Below, piece by piece: positions 22,703 to 31,199 of a DNA stretch of 64,000 bases. Position numbers and translations under genes: made by a program. Positions within the stretch are counted from its first letter, which is position 1, and every line of letters begins with the position of its first letter. The stretch is from CAVUPF01 sp963777915. GTDB taxonomy: Bacteria > Actinomycetota > Thermoleophilia > Solirubrobacterales > 70-9. The notes under the pieces are model-generated. The model was given only the letters and a program-made list of their open reading frames with translations. It made no database searches and was not told the DNA's origin. The DNA lies in the NCBI GenBank assembly GCA_963777915.1, contig CAVZSH010000005.1, positions 186,001-250,000 on the forward strand, written 5' to 3'.

Positions 22703-23566
22703 ATGGACCGGCTGCTGTTCGGCGACAACCAGTTCTTTGGCGTGAACCACATGTCGGAGGAGAGGGCGCGCGCGCAGGCTCTGCGCTTCCAGGACATCGA
22801 GGCTGTGATCGAGGTTCTCGACACGGCGTACGCGGAGGGGGTGCGGACCTTCATGTGCACCACTCATGACCGGATCTCCCTGGTCTGCGATCACGTCAGA
22901 GCCGAGCCCGACCGCTACGAGGATTTCCTCTTCTACCCGTGCATGCCTTACGCCCACAAGTACGCTAACGCGGTCACCGAGAGCGGGATGCTTGGGGCCG
23001 TCAAACGGTTCCTGCCCGAGGAGGGGCTGATGGACGCGGCGCTGCGCGGCGGCAGATCGCTGGCTACGAAAGACGTCGAGGGGATGACCACCCTGCTGGT
23101 CGACGCCGAGATGAAGATGTTCCAGGGCCTACGAACACCGGTGATTTTCCTTCAGAACGTCATCGTCGACCTGCTGCTGGGGCTTGGGTTCAAGGACGCT
23201 TTCACGATCTTCGCCAACCATGTGAGGGACCGCTACGACGCCGAGCCCGGCTTCATCACGATGAACCTGCCGATGCTGCTCGACACTCTCGACAAGGCGG
23301 GGATCGAGAACCCGATCGTCTGCTCCAGCATCAACAAGATCGGCTTCCGCATGTGCGGGGGATTGGAGGCCTACGAGACGGCGCTGCGGGAGCGGCGGTT
23401 CCGTGCGGTCGCAATGTCCGTGTTCGCCTCGGGCGCGATTCCGGCCGAGGAGGCGATCGAGTGGCTGTGCGCCCAGCCGAACGTGCAGTCGATTGTGTTC
23501 GGGGCCTCGAGCCAGCGCAACATCCGCAACACCCGCGAGCTGGTCGACCGGCACTGGGCCTCGTGA
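22703..23566 (+). CDS. TIM-barrel-like protein of a polysaccharide operon (function unknown)
   Basis: A 287-residue protein from ATG 22703. LLFGDNQFFGVNHMS near the start, a central helix-strand series and the end AIEWLCAQPNVQSIVFGASSQRNIRNTRELV resemble the aldo/keto-reductase barrel, in which the last strand reads similarly (xxVxGASxxxxIxxN). No clear AKR catalytic tetrad is seen (FMCTTHDRISLV replaces the usual region), so I do not assign a reaction. It overlaps the next glycosyltransferase by four bases (23563-23566) and follows the Gfo/Idh gene by four, indicating joint action in sugar modification. Confidence 0.6.
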   Translation: MDRLLFGDNQFFGVNHMSEERARAQALRFQDIEAVIEVLDTAYAEGVRTFMCTTHDRISLVCDHVRAEPDRYEDFLFYPCMPYAHKYANAVTESGMLGAVKRFLPEEGLMDAALRGGRSLATKDVEGMTTLLVDAEMKMFQGLRTPVIFLQNVIVDLLLGLGFKDAFTIFANHVRDRYDAEPGFITMNLPMLLDTLDKAGIENPIVCSSINKIGFRMCGGLEAYETALRERRFRAVAMSVFASGAIPAEEAIEWLCAQPNVQSIVFGASSQRNIRNTRELVDRHWAS

Positions 23567-24513
23567 CGACGCTGCTTATCGCGTCGACCGGTGGGCACCT
23601 GAAGCAGTTGCACCAGCTTCACCGGCGCCTGGGAGGCGTCTCGGGTCCCTATCGCTGGGTCACGTTCGACACTCCGCAAAGTCGATCACTCCTCGCCGGC
23701 GAGGACGTCGACTTCGTCCCCTTCGTCGGAGGGCGCGACCCGGTCAACGTCGCCCGTAATCTCCTGCACGCTCGGAGGATCCTGCGGGGTCGCGACATCG
23801 ACGCCGTTATCAGCACCGGGTCGGCGGTCGCCCTGCCGTTCTTCCTGGTCGCTCGGGGGCGACGGCTGGGCTGCCACTACATCGAGAGCGCGGCGCGGAG
23901 CGAGGGTCCCTCACTCACCGGGAAGCTGATCAGCCGCATCCCGGGTGTGAACCTCTATGCGCAATACCGCTCCTGGGCCAGCGGGAGATGGAACTTCAGG
24001 GGCTCGGTGTTCGACGCCTTCGCCAGCGTGGACGTCCCGCCGCGCCCGGGCCGCGCGATCAGCAAGGTCGTCGTCACTCTGGGCACTTACCGTGGGTACG
24101 GATTCCCGCTGCTCGTGCGCCAGCTTCTGAAGATCCTGCCGGGCGATGCGGAGGTGCTATGGCAGACGGGGGACACAGACGTCGCCGGATTTGGCATCTC
24201 GGGCCGGCGGGCGATTCCGGAAAGCGAGCTTACGGCGGCGATGGCCAAGGCGGACGTCGTGGTCGCGCACGCCGGTGTCGGCGCGGCGCTTGCAGCCTTC
24301 GAAGTCGGAAAGTGTCCTTTGCTGGTACCTCGCCGGCTCTCGCGCGACGAGCACGTCGACGACCACCAGACGCAGATCGCCGCCGAGCTGGCCGGGCGTG
24401 GATTGGCGATCTCGGTTGAAGCCGACCAGATCTCCGACGAGGACCTTGGGAGGGCCGCCGCGAGAGCAGTCGGCAGGCGCGCCGACCCGCCCACCTTCGA
24501 GACGATTCGCTGA
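23563..24513 (+). CDS. glycosyltransferase, fused Alg14/Alg13-like (PssD/PssE type)
   Basis: A 316-residue fusion. The N-terminal half has LIASTGGHLKQLHQLHRR and ISTGSAVALPFFLVA with HYIESAAR, the Alg14/PssD membrane-anchor type. The C-terminal half has VVTLGTYRGYGFPLLV and VVVAHAGVGAALAAFEVGKCPLLVPRR followed by DEHVDDHQTQIAAELAGRG, the Alg13/PssE GT-B donor-site motif (HAG...H.D.HQ). Such proteins add the second sugar to a lipid-linked intermediate. The GTG start overlaps the preceding stop. A pseudogenised second copy lies at 32783-33161. Confidence 0.88.
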   Translation: MTTLLIASTGGHLKQLHQLHRRLGGVSGPYRWVTFDTPQSRSLLAGEDVDFVPFVGGRDPVNVARNLLHARRILRGRDIDAVISTGSAVALPFFLVARGRRLGCHYIESAARSEGPSLTGKLISRIPGVNLYAQYRSWASGRWNFRGSVFDAFASVDVPPRPGRAISKVVVTLGTYRGYGFPLLVRQLLKILPGDAEVLWQTGDTDVAGFGISGRRAIPESELTAAMAKADVVVAHAGVGAALAAFEVGKCPLLVPRRLSRDEHVDDHQTQIAAELAGRGLAISVEADQISDEDLGRAAARAVGRRADPPTFETIR

Positions 24514-24639
24514 TCCGCTGCAAGCCGCGCCGCAAGCCAAGTTTCTGCCATGTATAGCCGGGCCACGAGGCCAGCACGGCTTCACTGGACGTCTTGGCAT
24601 GGCAAGCCGTTCCCAGTGCCCCTATGATTGGTCGCTGCG

Positions 24640-27198
24640 ATGGCCTCCGATCCGGGCACCAGTGGCGCCAAGGCTGTCGAAGCCGGAGTTCAGTACGACT
24701 TTGTCGGGCGCTGGTTTCGCCGACGCTCCGGGTTCTGCGCGTCCATCATCGGGACAGCGGTGCTGTGCTTCGCCTTGCTGCTCGTCTCTGCCGTGGCAAG
24801 CGCAAGCGCTGCCGAACCCCCGCCTCCGACGTGCCAGTCCTCGGCGATGTACATCGTCGCCCACGAGGACGACACCCTCCTCTTTCAGAGCCCGTCGGTC
24901 CTGCAGGACATCCAGAGCGGCCGCTGCGTTCGTACGGTCTTCCTGACGGCGGGCGACAACGGGTTGGGCCAGTCCTACTGGAGTACCCGCGAAGAAGGGG
25001 CCGAGGCCGCATACGCCCAGATGGCAGGGGCTTCCAACCAGTGGGCCGAATCGAAAATCGTTGCCGAAGGCCACTCGATAGTGCTCGAGACGTTGGTCGA
25101 ACAACCCCGAATCTCGATGGTTTTCATGCGGATGCCGGACGGTGGATACCCGGAAGGCAAGGGCACGGCGCGCTACGGGTTCCAGAGCCTGATGCAGCTC
25201 TGGAACAGCGGCAACCCCGGCAGCGGCGGTCCTGCGGAGAGCAGCATCGGTACCGTCGACGGCTCAACTACCTACGGCTACCAGGACTTGATCAATACGC
25301 TGGCCTCGCTGATGCGGTCATTCGAACCGCAGCTGATCGCGACGCAGGACTTCACCCAAACGTTCACCTCAAGCGACGATCACCCCGATCACATCGCCAC
25401 CGCCTACTTTGCGAGAGCCGCCAGCAAGCTCTACAAAGCGCCGCACCAGTTGGTCGGCTACGAGGACTACGACACGTCGTATCGCCCCCAGAACGTCTTC
25501 GGCGGGCTGCTCGAAGCAAAGGAACTCTCCTTCTATGCCTACGGACTCCACGACTCGGAAGTGTGCGCGACCGAGGGGCTCTGCGAAGGCACCGAATATG
25601 CCAACTGGCTGAAGCGCCAGTACATCGTCGGTACCCAACCGGTCGGCGTCGTCGCATATGCCGGCTACACCCAGACCGCGTCCCCCCACGCGGCGGTTAC
25701 GCTCGACGGGTCGCTGAGCGGTGACGAAAGCGGTCACCCGCTCAGCTACCAATGGACAGAGACGGGAGGGCCCCCGGTCAGCCTCTCCGGTGCCACCACC
25801 GTCGCGCCTTCGTTCGTTGCTCCCGCCGGGCCCACCTCGTTGACCTTCTCCCTCACCGTCGCGGACGGGTCGATCAGCAGCCGACCGGACACCGTCACCG
25901 TCAACGTGCCCGGCTCCGATTCCACCCCTACGGCGGTTGCCAGCGCCGCTGAAACCACTTCTTCGGGAGCCACCGTGACCCTCAACGGGTCCGCGAGCTC
26001 TGACCCGAACAACCTGCCGCTGAAATACACCTGGACCCAGCTAAGCGGGCCGGCGGCGAGCCTATCCAGCACGTCGACGGCGACGCCAACGTTCGTCGCC
26101 CCTCCCGGCCCGGCGTCGCTGACGTTCTCCCTGGTCGTCTCGAACGGGACGGAATCGAGCGCACCAGCGATGGTCACGGTTGGAGTGAATGCGGTCAACG
26201 CCGGAGAGGCCAATCTGGCACTGCTGGCGACTGCGACGGCTTCTTCGGAATCGACCGCGAACGGCCAGACGGCAAGCCGGGCAATCGATGGCGTCATTAG
26301 CGGCTATCCCGAAGATCCCACCGCGGAGTGGGCGACCGAAGGCGGCAAGGCGGGCAGCACGCTCACGCTCAAGTGGACCAAGAGCTATGTCCTGGATCAC
26401 GTCGTCCTCTATGACCGACCGAACACGGATGACCAGATCACCTCCGGCAAGCTGGCATTCTCGGACGGCTCGACGGTCAGCTTCGGCACTTTGCCCAACG
26501 CGGGCACTACCGGGCTCGTCGTCAGCTTTCCGCCCCACGCGACGACCAGTCTCAAGATGACGGTCTCCGGCGTCAGCTCGACGACTTTGAATGTCGGCCT
26601 GGCGGAGATCCAGGCTTGGGGTATCGCGCCCGTCTCGCCGACGATTTCCAGCGCGGCATCTGCCTCGTTCACAACCGGTACGGCGCAGTCGTTCACGGCC
26701 GTGTCGACCGGTAACCCGACCGCGACGCTCTCGGAGTCGGGAACTCTGCCCAGCGGCGTCAAATTCGTCGCCAACAGCAACGGCACCGCGACGATTTCCG
26801 GCACCCCGGCTGCCAGCAGCGCGCCGGCCGGCTCTAGCAAGTCCTATCCGGTCACGCTGACCGCCACCAACGCGGGCGGCAGCGCCACGCAGCACTTCAC
26901 CCTGACGGTGGTCAACAACGAACCTGTCAACACTAAGCCAGCCTTCACCACGTCGAGCAGCGGCACCGGCAAGGTAGGCAAGGCCCTGAGCATCGCGATC
27001 GAAGCTACCGGTACGCCCACGCCTACCCTGTCGCTCTCCGGGTCCGCTCCGCGGGGCCTGAGCTTCAAGGCGACAAGCGCCGGCAAGGCGACGCTTTCGG
27101 GCACGCCAACAACTGCCGGCACCAGCCAGCTAACGTTGGTCGCGAAAAATTCCGCTGGAACCACCGACCAGACCTTCAAGCTCGTCATCGAACATTAG
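24640..27198 (+). CDS. secreted PIG-L deacetylase with PKD-like, discoidin-like and Ig-like domains
   Basis: An 852-residue exported protein. Signal/anchor: hydrophobic residues about 36-56 ending SASAAEP. PIG-L/LmbE deacetylase: YIVAHEDDTLLF (metal His and Asps) and SSDDHPDHIATAYF (second metal site), residues about 65-340. Two PKD/REJ-like domains follow, each with LDGS or LNGS ... YxWT ... PSFVAPxGP; then a discoidin-like part (ANLALLATATASSEST ... SRAIDGV) and two putative Ig domains (SGTPAAS, SGTPTTAG). PIG-L enzymes deacetylate N-acetyl sugars, so this may edit the extracellular polysaccharide. A shorter paralogue lies at 33210-35105 in an equivalent position. Confidence 0.88.
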   Translation: MASDPGTSGAKAVEAGVQYDFVGRWFRRRSGFCASIIGTAVLCFALLLVSAVASASAAEPPPPTCQSSAMYIVAHEDDTLLFQSPSVLQDIQSGRCVRTVFLTAGDNGLGQSYWSTREEGAEAAYAQMAGASNQWAESKIVAEGHSIVLETLVEQPRISMVFMRMPDGGYPEGKGTARYGFQSLMQLWNSGNPGSGGPAESSIGTVDGSTTYGYQDLINTLASLMRSFEPQLIATQDFTQTFTSSDDHPDHIATAYFARAASKLYKAPHQLVGYEDYDTSYRPQNVFGGLLEAKELSFYAYGLHDSEVCATEGLCEGTEYANWLKRQYIVGTQPVGVVAYAGYTQTASPHAAVTLDGSLSGDESGHPLSYQWTETGGPPVSLSGATTVAPSFVAPAGPTSLTFSLTVADGSISSRPDTVTVNVPGSDSTPTAVASAAETTSSGATVTLNGSASSDPNNLPLKYTWTQLSGPAASLSSTSTATPTFVAPPGPASLTFSLVVSNGTESSAPAMVTVGVNAVNAGEANLALLATATASSESTANGQTASRAIDGVISGYPEDPTAEWATEGGKAGSTLTLKWTKSYVLDHVVLYDRPNTDDQITSGKLAFSDGSTVSFGTLPNAGTTGLVVSFPPHATTSLKMTVSGVSSTTLNVGLAEIQAWGIAPVSPTISSAASASFTTGTAQSFTAVSTGNPTATLSESGTLPSGVKFVANSNGTATISGTPAASSAPAGSSKSYPVTLTATNAGGSATQHFTLTVVNNEPVNTKPAFTTSSSGTGKVGKALSIAIEATGTPTPTLSLSGSAPRGLSFKATSAGKATLSGTPTTAGTSQLTLVAKNSAGTTDQTFKLVIEH

Positions 27199-27363
27199 GT
27201 CGAAGGCGGCGGCTCCGTCACCGTGTCTAACGGCGGGTGCCGGTCGCCGTCGCCCTCCACGCGCCGGGGCGCGTCAGAGTCAGTAGGCTCCCGCCAGCTC
27301 CGGGAGAGGTTACGGGCGGGGGGAGATCTCGCGATCGCGAAGCGTAGGGCGTTCGATAGCGAC

Positions 27364-28437
27364 TCATCCTCGCCTCCTCCGTGTCCGGACGCGATCTACA
27401 GCGTCGAGTACGTGAGCGGCGATTCGGCCACTCAGGCCGCTTGGTCCGATCACCAGAGTGGAAATCGGGCGGCGGTCTGGCCACAGGCTGTTCGCCGCCT
27501 CATTGGTCGGCTCGCTGCAGGAGTCCATCAGCCGCTCGTCTCGCTGCTCGTGGAAAGCAGTGAAGTTGTCGATCTGCAGCTGGATTCCGGGGGAGTAGCG
27601 GCCAAGTTGCTCGTCATATGCGGACTTGAATCCAAAGAGAGTGTCCCCGGCGCTGATATCGCAGGTCATTGCGGCAACGCGGTCGCCCGCCTCCAGGGAT
27701 CGGAGATTGATGCGCCCCGTCTTGGATAGCTCCGCGCAGATGGACCGAAACAGATCAGCGGAGCCTTCCTCGGAGGCCATCGCCGTCCCCTCTTTGCCCT
27801 TCCAGCCAGAGGCCTCCAGGCGGAGGAACGTTTCCACGGCCTCTGGATAGTCGGTTCGGTTGCGCGAGGCGATCTCTCCGCCTAGCTCATCGGCCAGCCG
27901 TCGTCGAAGACGCTTCAGCTCGCTACGGCGGCGCGACTTCAAGCTGGAGAGGTAGTCGAACTCCGGCCTGCGTGCAAGCGCTGCCCGCACGAAGGAGCGT
28001 TCGAAGATCACATTGAGGCCGCCGATCTCCCCTCGGGCGCCTTTGAACGCATCGAGTACCGGGCCGTCGGATGACCGCCGCAGCAGCAGGAACCGGGCGT
28101 GCTCGCGATCGCGAACGCTGCGCATCAAGGCCGCGGAGAAGTCACCTACGTGATCACGATCGACCAGAGGGGTGCCGAGGAAGGAGTAGGAGTGCTTCCA
28201 TGTGGAGAGGAGCAGCGGCAACCCCATCGCCCGCGTGAGCTGGACGGGCATGCAGCCGGTCCAGCTGCCGTCTTGTGTGTCGAAGAGGAGCTGCACGCCG
28301 GTTGCGTCCAGGGCGTTCGCCGCCACCGTAACGAAGGCTGGCTCGAAGAATGGGTTGGGCTCCACTGCTCTTTCGGCGAGCTGCTCCCATGCGTTCAGCT
28401 CCTCGGGGGTCAGGGCGCTGAGTTGAGTGAGTCTCAT
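27364..28437 (-). CDS. CelD/BcsL-type GNAT acyltransferase (FemAB superfamily)
   Basis: A 357-residue protein with the two-lobed acyltransferase pattern. NPFFEPAFVTVAANAL near residue 30 is the family start motif, FDYLSSLKSRRRSELKRLRRRL the central helix, and INLRSLEAGDRVAAMTCDISAGDTLFGFKSAYDEQLGRYSPGIQLQ (read in parts) the acetyl-CoA domain core with SPGxxL. LMDSCSEPTNEAANSLWPDRRPI replaces the usual DFTRGD-like segment. Such proteins acylate sugars of exopolysaccharides. It is convergent with the PIG-L gene. A decayed paralogue lies at 35190-35515 in the same relative place beside the second PIG-L gene. Confidence 0.82.
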   Translation of the reverse strand: MRLTQLSALTPEELNAWEQLAERAVEPNPFFEPAFVTVAANALDATGVQLLFDTQDGSWTGCMPVQLTRAMGLPLLLSTWKHSYSFLGTPLVDRDHVGDFSAALMRSVRDREHARFLLLRRSSDGPVLDAFKGARGEIGGLNVIFERSFVRAALARRPEFDYLSSLKSRRRSELKRLRRRLADELGGEIASRNRTDYPEAVETFLRLEASGWKGKEGTAMASEEGSADLFRSICAELSKTGRINLRSLEAGDRVAAMTCDISAGDTLFGFKSAYDEQLGRYSPGIQLQIDNFTAFHEQRDERLMDSCSEPTNEAANSLWPDRRPISTLVIGPSGLSGRIAAHVLDAVDRVRTRRRRG

Positions 28438-28519
28438 GTCTGGGCGAATCTACAAGCATGGCCAGAGGTTGGCTATGCGAGATCTGGCGACCTCGCTACA
28501 CCCGGGCCGCGATTTGAAC

Positions 28520-28835
28520 CGGCGACAGCAGGCAGGGCTCGCTGCTGCCTTAGGACCCCGCCCACCCTTGCTGAGCGAGGTTGGAGCAGGGGATCGACTA
28601 CACGGTTGATATGGCTGAGAGCGTCCGAGGCGGCTGTGATGGCGGTCGGAGGCTCGACAGGCCGATTGGCTCGACGCAAGCTGAGCTGGCAGATTTGCGC
28701 CCTGTGCCGCCAGGCTCGATGGGGGAGTGGACTGCGCCGAGGCGCCCGGATCAAACCAGAGCTCGCGGCGATCGACAGCAGCCTGTCCAGTTTTCGCCGA
28801 GCGGCAGATCGGATCGCCAGCTGCCGAGGCGGCGC
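28520..28835 (+). pseudogene. relic of the 20527 helical-protein gene
   Basis: CTGCTGAGCGAG, then GATCGACTACACGGTTGATATG, GAGGCGGCTGTGATGGCGGTCGG and later GATCGACAGCAGCCTGTCCAG match the gene at 20527-20916 in order. Frameshifts and a stop separate the blocks. The stretch 28438-28842 otherwise holds no gene. Confidence 0.75.
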
Positions 28836-28842
28836 GCTGACC

Positions 28843-29550
28843 TCATCCCGTCCAGCACTCACGGAGCGCGGTGGCGATGTGCCGGGTGATCTCTCCGGCA
28901 CCCGAGAGCTCGACGCCGTCGACTGATCGGACTGGCTCTACTCCGCGCACGCTGCCGGTCAGGAAGACCTCGTCGGCCTGGCGCAGATCATCCAGGCTCA
29001 GATCGTTCTCGCGAACCTCGATGCCCTCCTCTCCGGCGACTCCGATCACCCGTCGGCGGGCAATTCCGGGGAGCATGCGCCCGTCTGCGGTGGGGGTGAG
29101 GAGGGAGTCGAGGCAGACCAGGAACACATTTGCCCGCGAGGCCTCCAGCACGGTGCCGTCGGCATCGATGAGGAGCGTGACCGAGCCGGCTGGCGCAACA
29201 GCTTGGGCGGCCTCCAGCAGGCGTCGGTCGGCCCACTTGTGAGCGCCGAGCCCACCCTCGACGATATGGCTGCAAAGGTCGACTGCCAGTTTCGGAGAGG
29301 GAAAGACAAGAGCCGGCTCGATGGTCGCCGTCGCAACTTCGGCACCGAGATCGCCGCCTTCACCGGGAGTGACTGTCAGCCGTAGGCGACCCAAGCCAAG
29401 TCCGCGCGCCCTGACGAGCACGAGCTCGCGAGCGTCGGATGGCGCCTCGGCGTCAAAAAGGGCCTCGACGCTGGCGGCCATCCGCTCGAGGTGGGCGTCG
29501 AGCTCGATCGGCTTGCCGTCGATCACCAGCAGCGTCTCGAGGACGCCCAT
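28843..29550 (-). CDS. pabC: aminodeoxychorismate lyase-type class IV aminotransferase
   Basis: PabC releases pyruvate from 4-amino-4-deoxychorismate to give p-aminobenzoate for folate. GVLETLLVIDGKPIELDAHLERM is the class IV start, GLGAHKWADRRLLE carries the PLP Lys, and LEASRANVFLV, LPGIARRRVI and EVFLTGSVRGVEPV follow in normal order. About 235 residues from ATG 29550, chosen because the family starts close to this Met; an ATG at 29580 would make this gene and pabB overlap at their start codons. It is divergent from pabB. Confusion with a D-amino-acid or branched-chain aminotransferase is possible, but the pabB neighbour supports the call. Confidence 0.85.
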   Translation of the reverse strand: MGVLETLLVIDGKPIELDAHLERMAASVEALFDAEAPSDARELVLVRARGLGLGRLRLTVTPGEGGDLGAEVATATIEPALVFPSPKLAVDLCSHIVEGGLGAHKWADRRLLEAAQAVAPAGSVTLLIDADGTVLEASRANVFLVCLDSLLTPTADGRMLPGIARRRVIGVAGEEGIEVRENDLSLDDLRQADEVFLTGSVRGVEPVRSVDGVELSGAGEITRHIATALRECWTG

Positions 29551-29617
29551 TTTGCGATCGGGATGCAGTGGGGCAGGCATGCCGGGCTATTTTGAAGCGA
29601 TCTTGAACGGACGTCCG

Positions 29618-31099
29618 ATGAAGACCATGCCTGCCGCAGCGCGGCTTGAGCTGCGGGTGAGGCGCCTCGACGAACTCCACGACGCCGAGCAGGCCTTTGC
29701 GGGCCTCTACGGAGACAGCCCAAATGCCTTCTGGCTGGACAGCAGCAGCGTCGGCGAGCGTGCCCATTTCTCTTTCATCGGTGACAGCTGCGGCCCGCTC
29801 GGTGCGGTTATCGCCTACGACGTCGATGCGGGTCAGGTCCGGGTGGAGCGAGACGGCGAGGTGGAGGTCGTCCGGGAGTCGATCTTCGAGTACCTCGGTC
29901 GCGAGATGCACCGGCTCCAGCGCCCCGCCGGGAACCTGCCGTTTGACTTCAACTGCGGCTTCGTCGGCTACTTCGGTTATGAGCTGAAGGCCGACTGTGA
30001 CGGCGATCCCGCCCACGAGTCCCCGACCCCCGATGCAGCCTTCATCTTCGCCGATCGACTGATCGCCTTCGATCACCTCGAGCGGTGCACCTACGTCCTC
30101 TGCGCGACGGAGCCAGACGGCGTCGAAGAGGCCGAGCGCTGGATCGCGAAGACGAGCCAGCGGCTCGCCTCGCTGCCGCCGCTCGCCGACCCGGGATGGA
30201 GTAAGACCGACGCGGAGTGCGAGCCGCTCGCCTTTCACCTGGGGCGCTCTCGCGGGCAGTACCTCGAGGACATCGCCACCTGCAAGCGGCGACTGTTCGC
30301 GGGAGAGACCTACGAGGTATGCCTTACCAACAAGATCGTCGTCGATGTCGCTCCCGAGCCGCTGCCTCTCTACCGCGCCTTGCGGCGGGTCAACCCGGCG
30401 CCGTTCTCGGCCTTTTTGCGCTTCGGCGACACCGCAGTGCTCAGCTCCTCTCCCGAGCGCTTCCTCAGTGTCGGCCGCGACCGCTGGGCCGAAGCGAGGC
30501 CGATCAAGGGCACCAGCCGCCGGGGCGACACACCGGGAGAGGACGTGCGCCTGGCCGAGGGGCTGCGAGCCGACGAGAAGAGCCGTGCGGAGAACCTGAC
30601 GATCGTGGACCTGCTCCGCAACGATCTCGGAATCGTCTGTGAGTTCGGCACCGTGCAGGTGCCTGACCTGATGCGGGTCGAGACCTATGAGACCGTCCAC
30701 CAGCTCGTATCCAGTGTGCGCGGAAGGTTGCGCGAGGACGTCGAGGCGGCGGACTGTGTTCGCGCCTGCTTTCCGCCTGGCTCGATGACCGGCGCACCGA
30801 AGAAGCGCACAATGGAGATCATCGACGAGTTGGAGGGGGAGGCGCGGGGGGTCTACTCTGGCGCGATCGGCTACCTGGGGCTGGGTGGCGGCTGTGATCT
30901 CAGCGTCGTGATCAGGACTATCGTCACCGACGGCAAGTCCACGAGGATCGGCGTCGGTGGTGCGATCGTGGTGCAGTCCGATGTCGAGGAGGAGTACCAG
31001 GAGATGCTGCTCAAGGGGCGGGCGCCGATGCGGGCGATCGACCCCCGCGTCGATCTGCAGGCCGCCTTCGAGGGCTCGGAGGCGCAGAGTTCCCGCTAG
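29618..31099 (+). CDS. pabB: aminodeoxychorismate synthase component I
   Basis: PabB aminates chorismate to 4-amino-4-deoxychorismate in folate synthesis. The chorismate-binding domain fills the C-terminal half: PIKGTSRRGDT, ENLTIVDLLRNDLG, SMTGAPKKRTMEIIDELE and GVYSGAIGYLG, then IGVGGAIVVQSDVEEEYQE with acidic metal ligands. Candidate starts are ATG 29579, 29618 and 29627; the first overlaps the possible pabC start. About 490 residues, the normal length. It is divergent from pabC, so both genes presumably share a control region. A relic with PabB start-of-domain and end sequences lies at 35560-35715. Confidence 0.92.
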   Translation: MKTMPAAARLELRVRRLDELHDAEQAFAGLYGDSPNAFWLDSSSVGERAHFSFIGDSCGPLGAVIAYDVDAGQVRVERDGEVEVVRESIFEYLGREMHRLQRPAGNLPFDFNCGFVGYFGYELKADCDGDPAHESPTPDAAFIFADRLIAFDHLERCTYVLCATEPDGVEEAERWIAKTSQRLASLPPLADPGWSKTDAECEPLAFHLGRSRGQYLEDIATCKRRLFAGETYEVCLTNKIVVDVAPEPLPLYRALRRVNPAPFSAFLRFGDTAVLSSSPERFLSVGRDRWAEARPIKGTSRRGDTPGEDVRLAEGLRADEKSRAENLTIVDLLRNDLGIVCEFGTVQVPDLMRVETYETVHQLVSSVRGRLREDVEAADCVRACFPPGSMTGAPKKRTMEIIDELEGEARGVYSGAIGYLGLGGGCDLSVVIRTIVTDGKSTRIGVGGAIVVQSDVEEEYQEMLLKGRAPMRAIDPRVDLQAAFEGSEAQSSR

Positions 31100-31199
31100 A
31101 CCCAGCCTTCGCGACCGCCGCCTATATCCTTCGATTACCTGCCGCGCAGGAGGTGATCCTGGCGTCGGCATCCGATCCCCGACTTACGAGCAAGGAGCA

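Noticed and set aside
29453..31171. 572-codon minus-strand frame
   Set aside because: Shadow of pabB; the plus-strand product has all family motifs.
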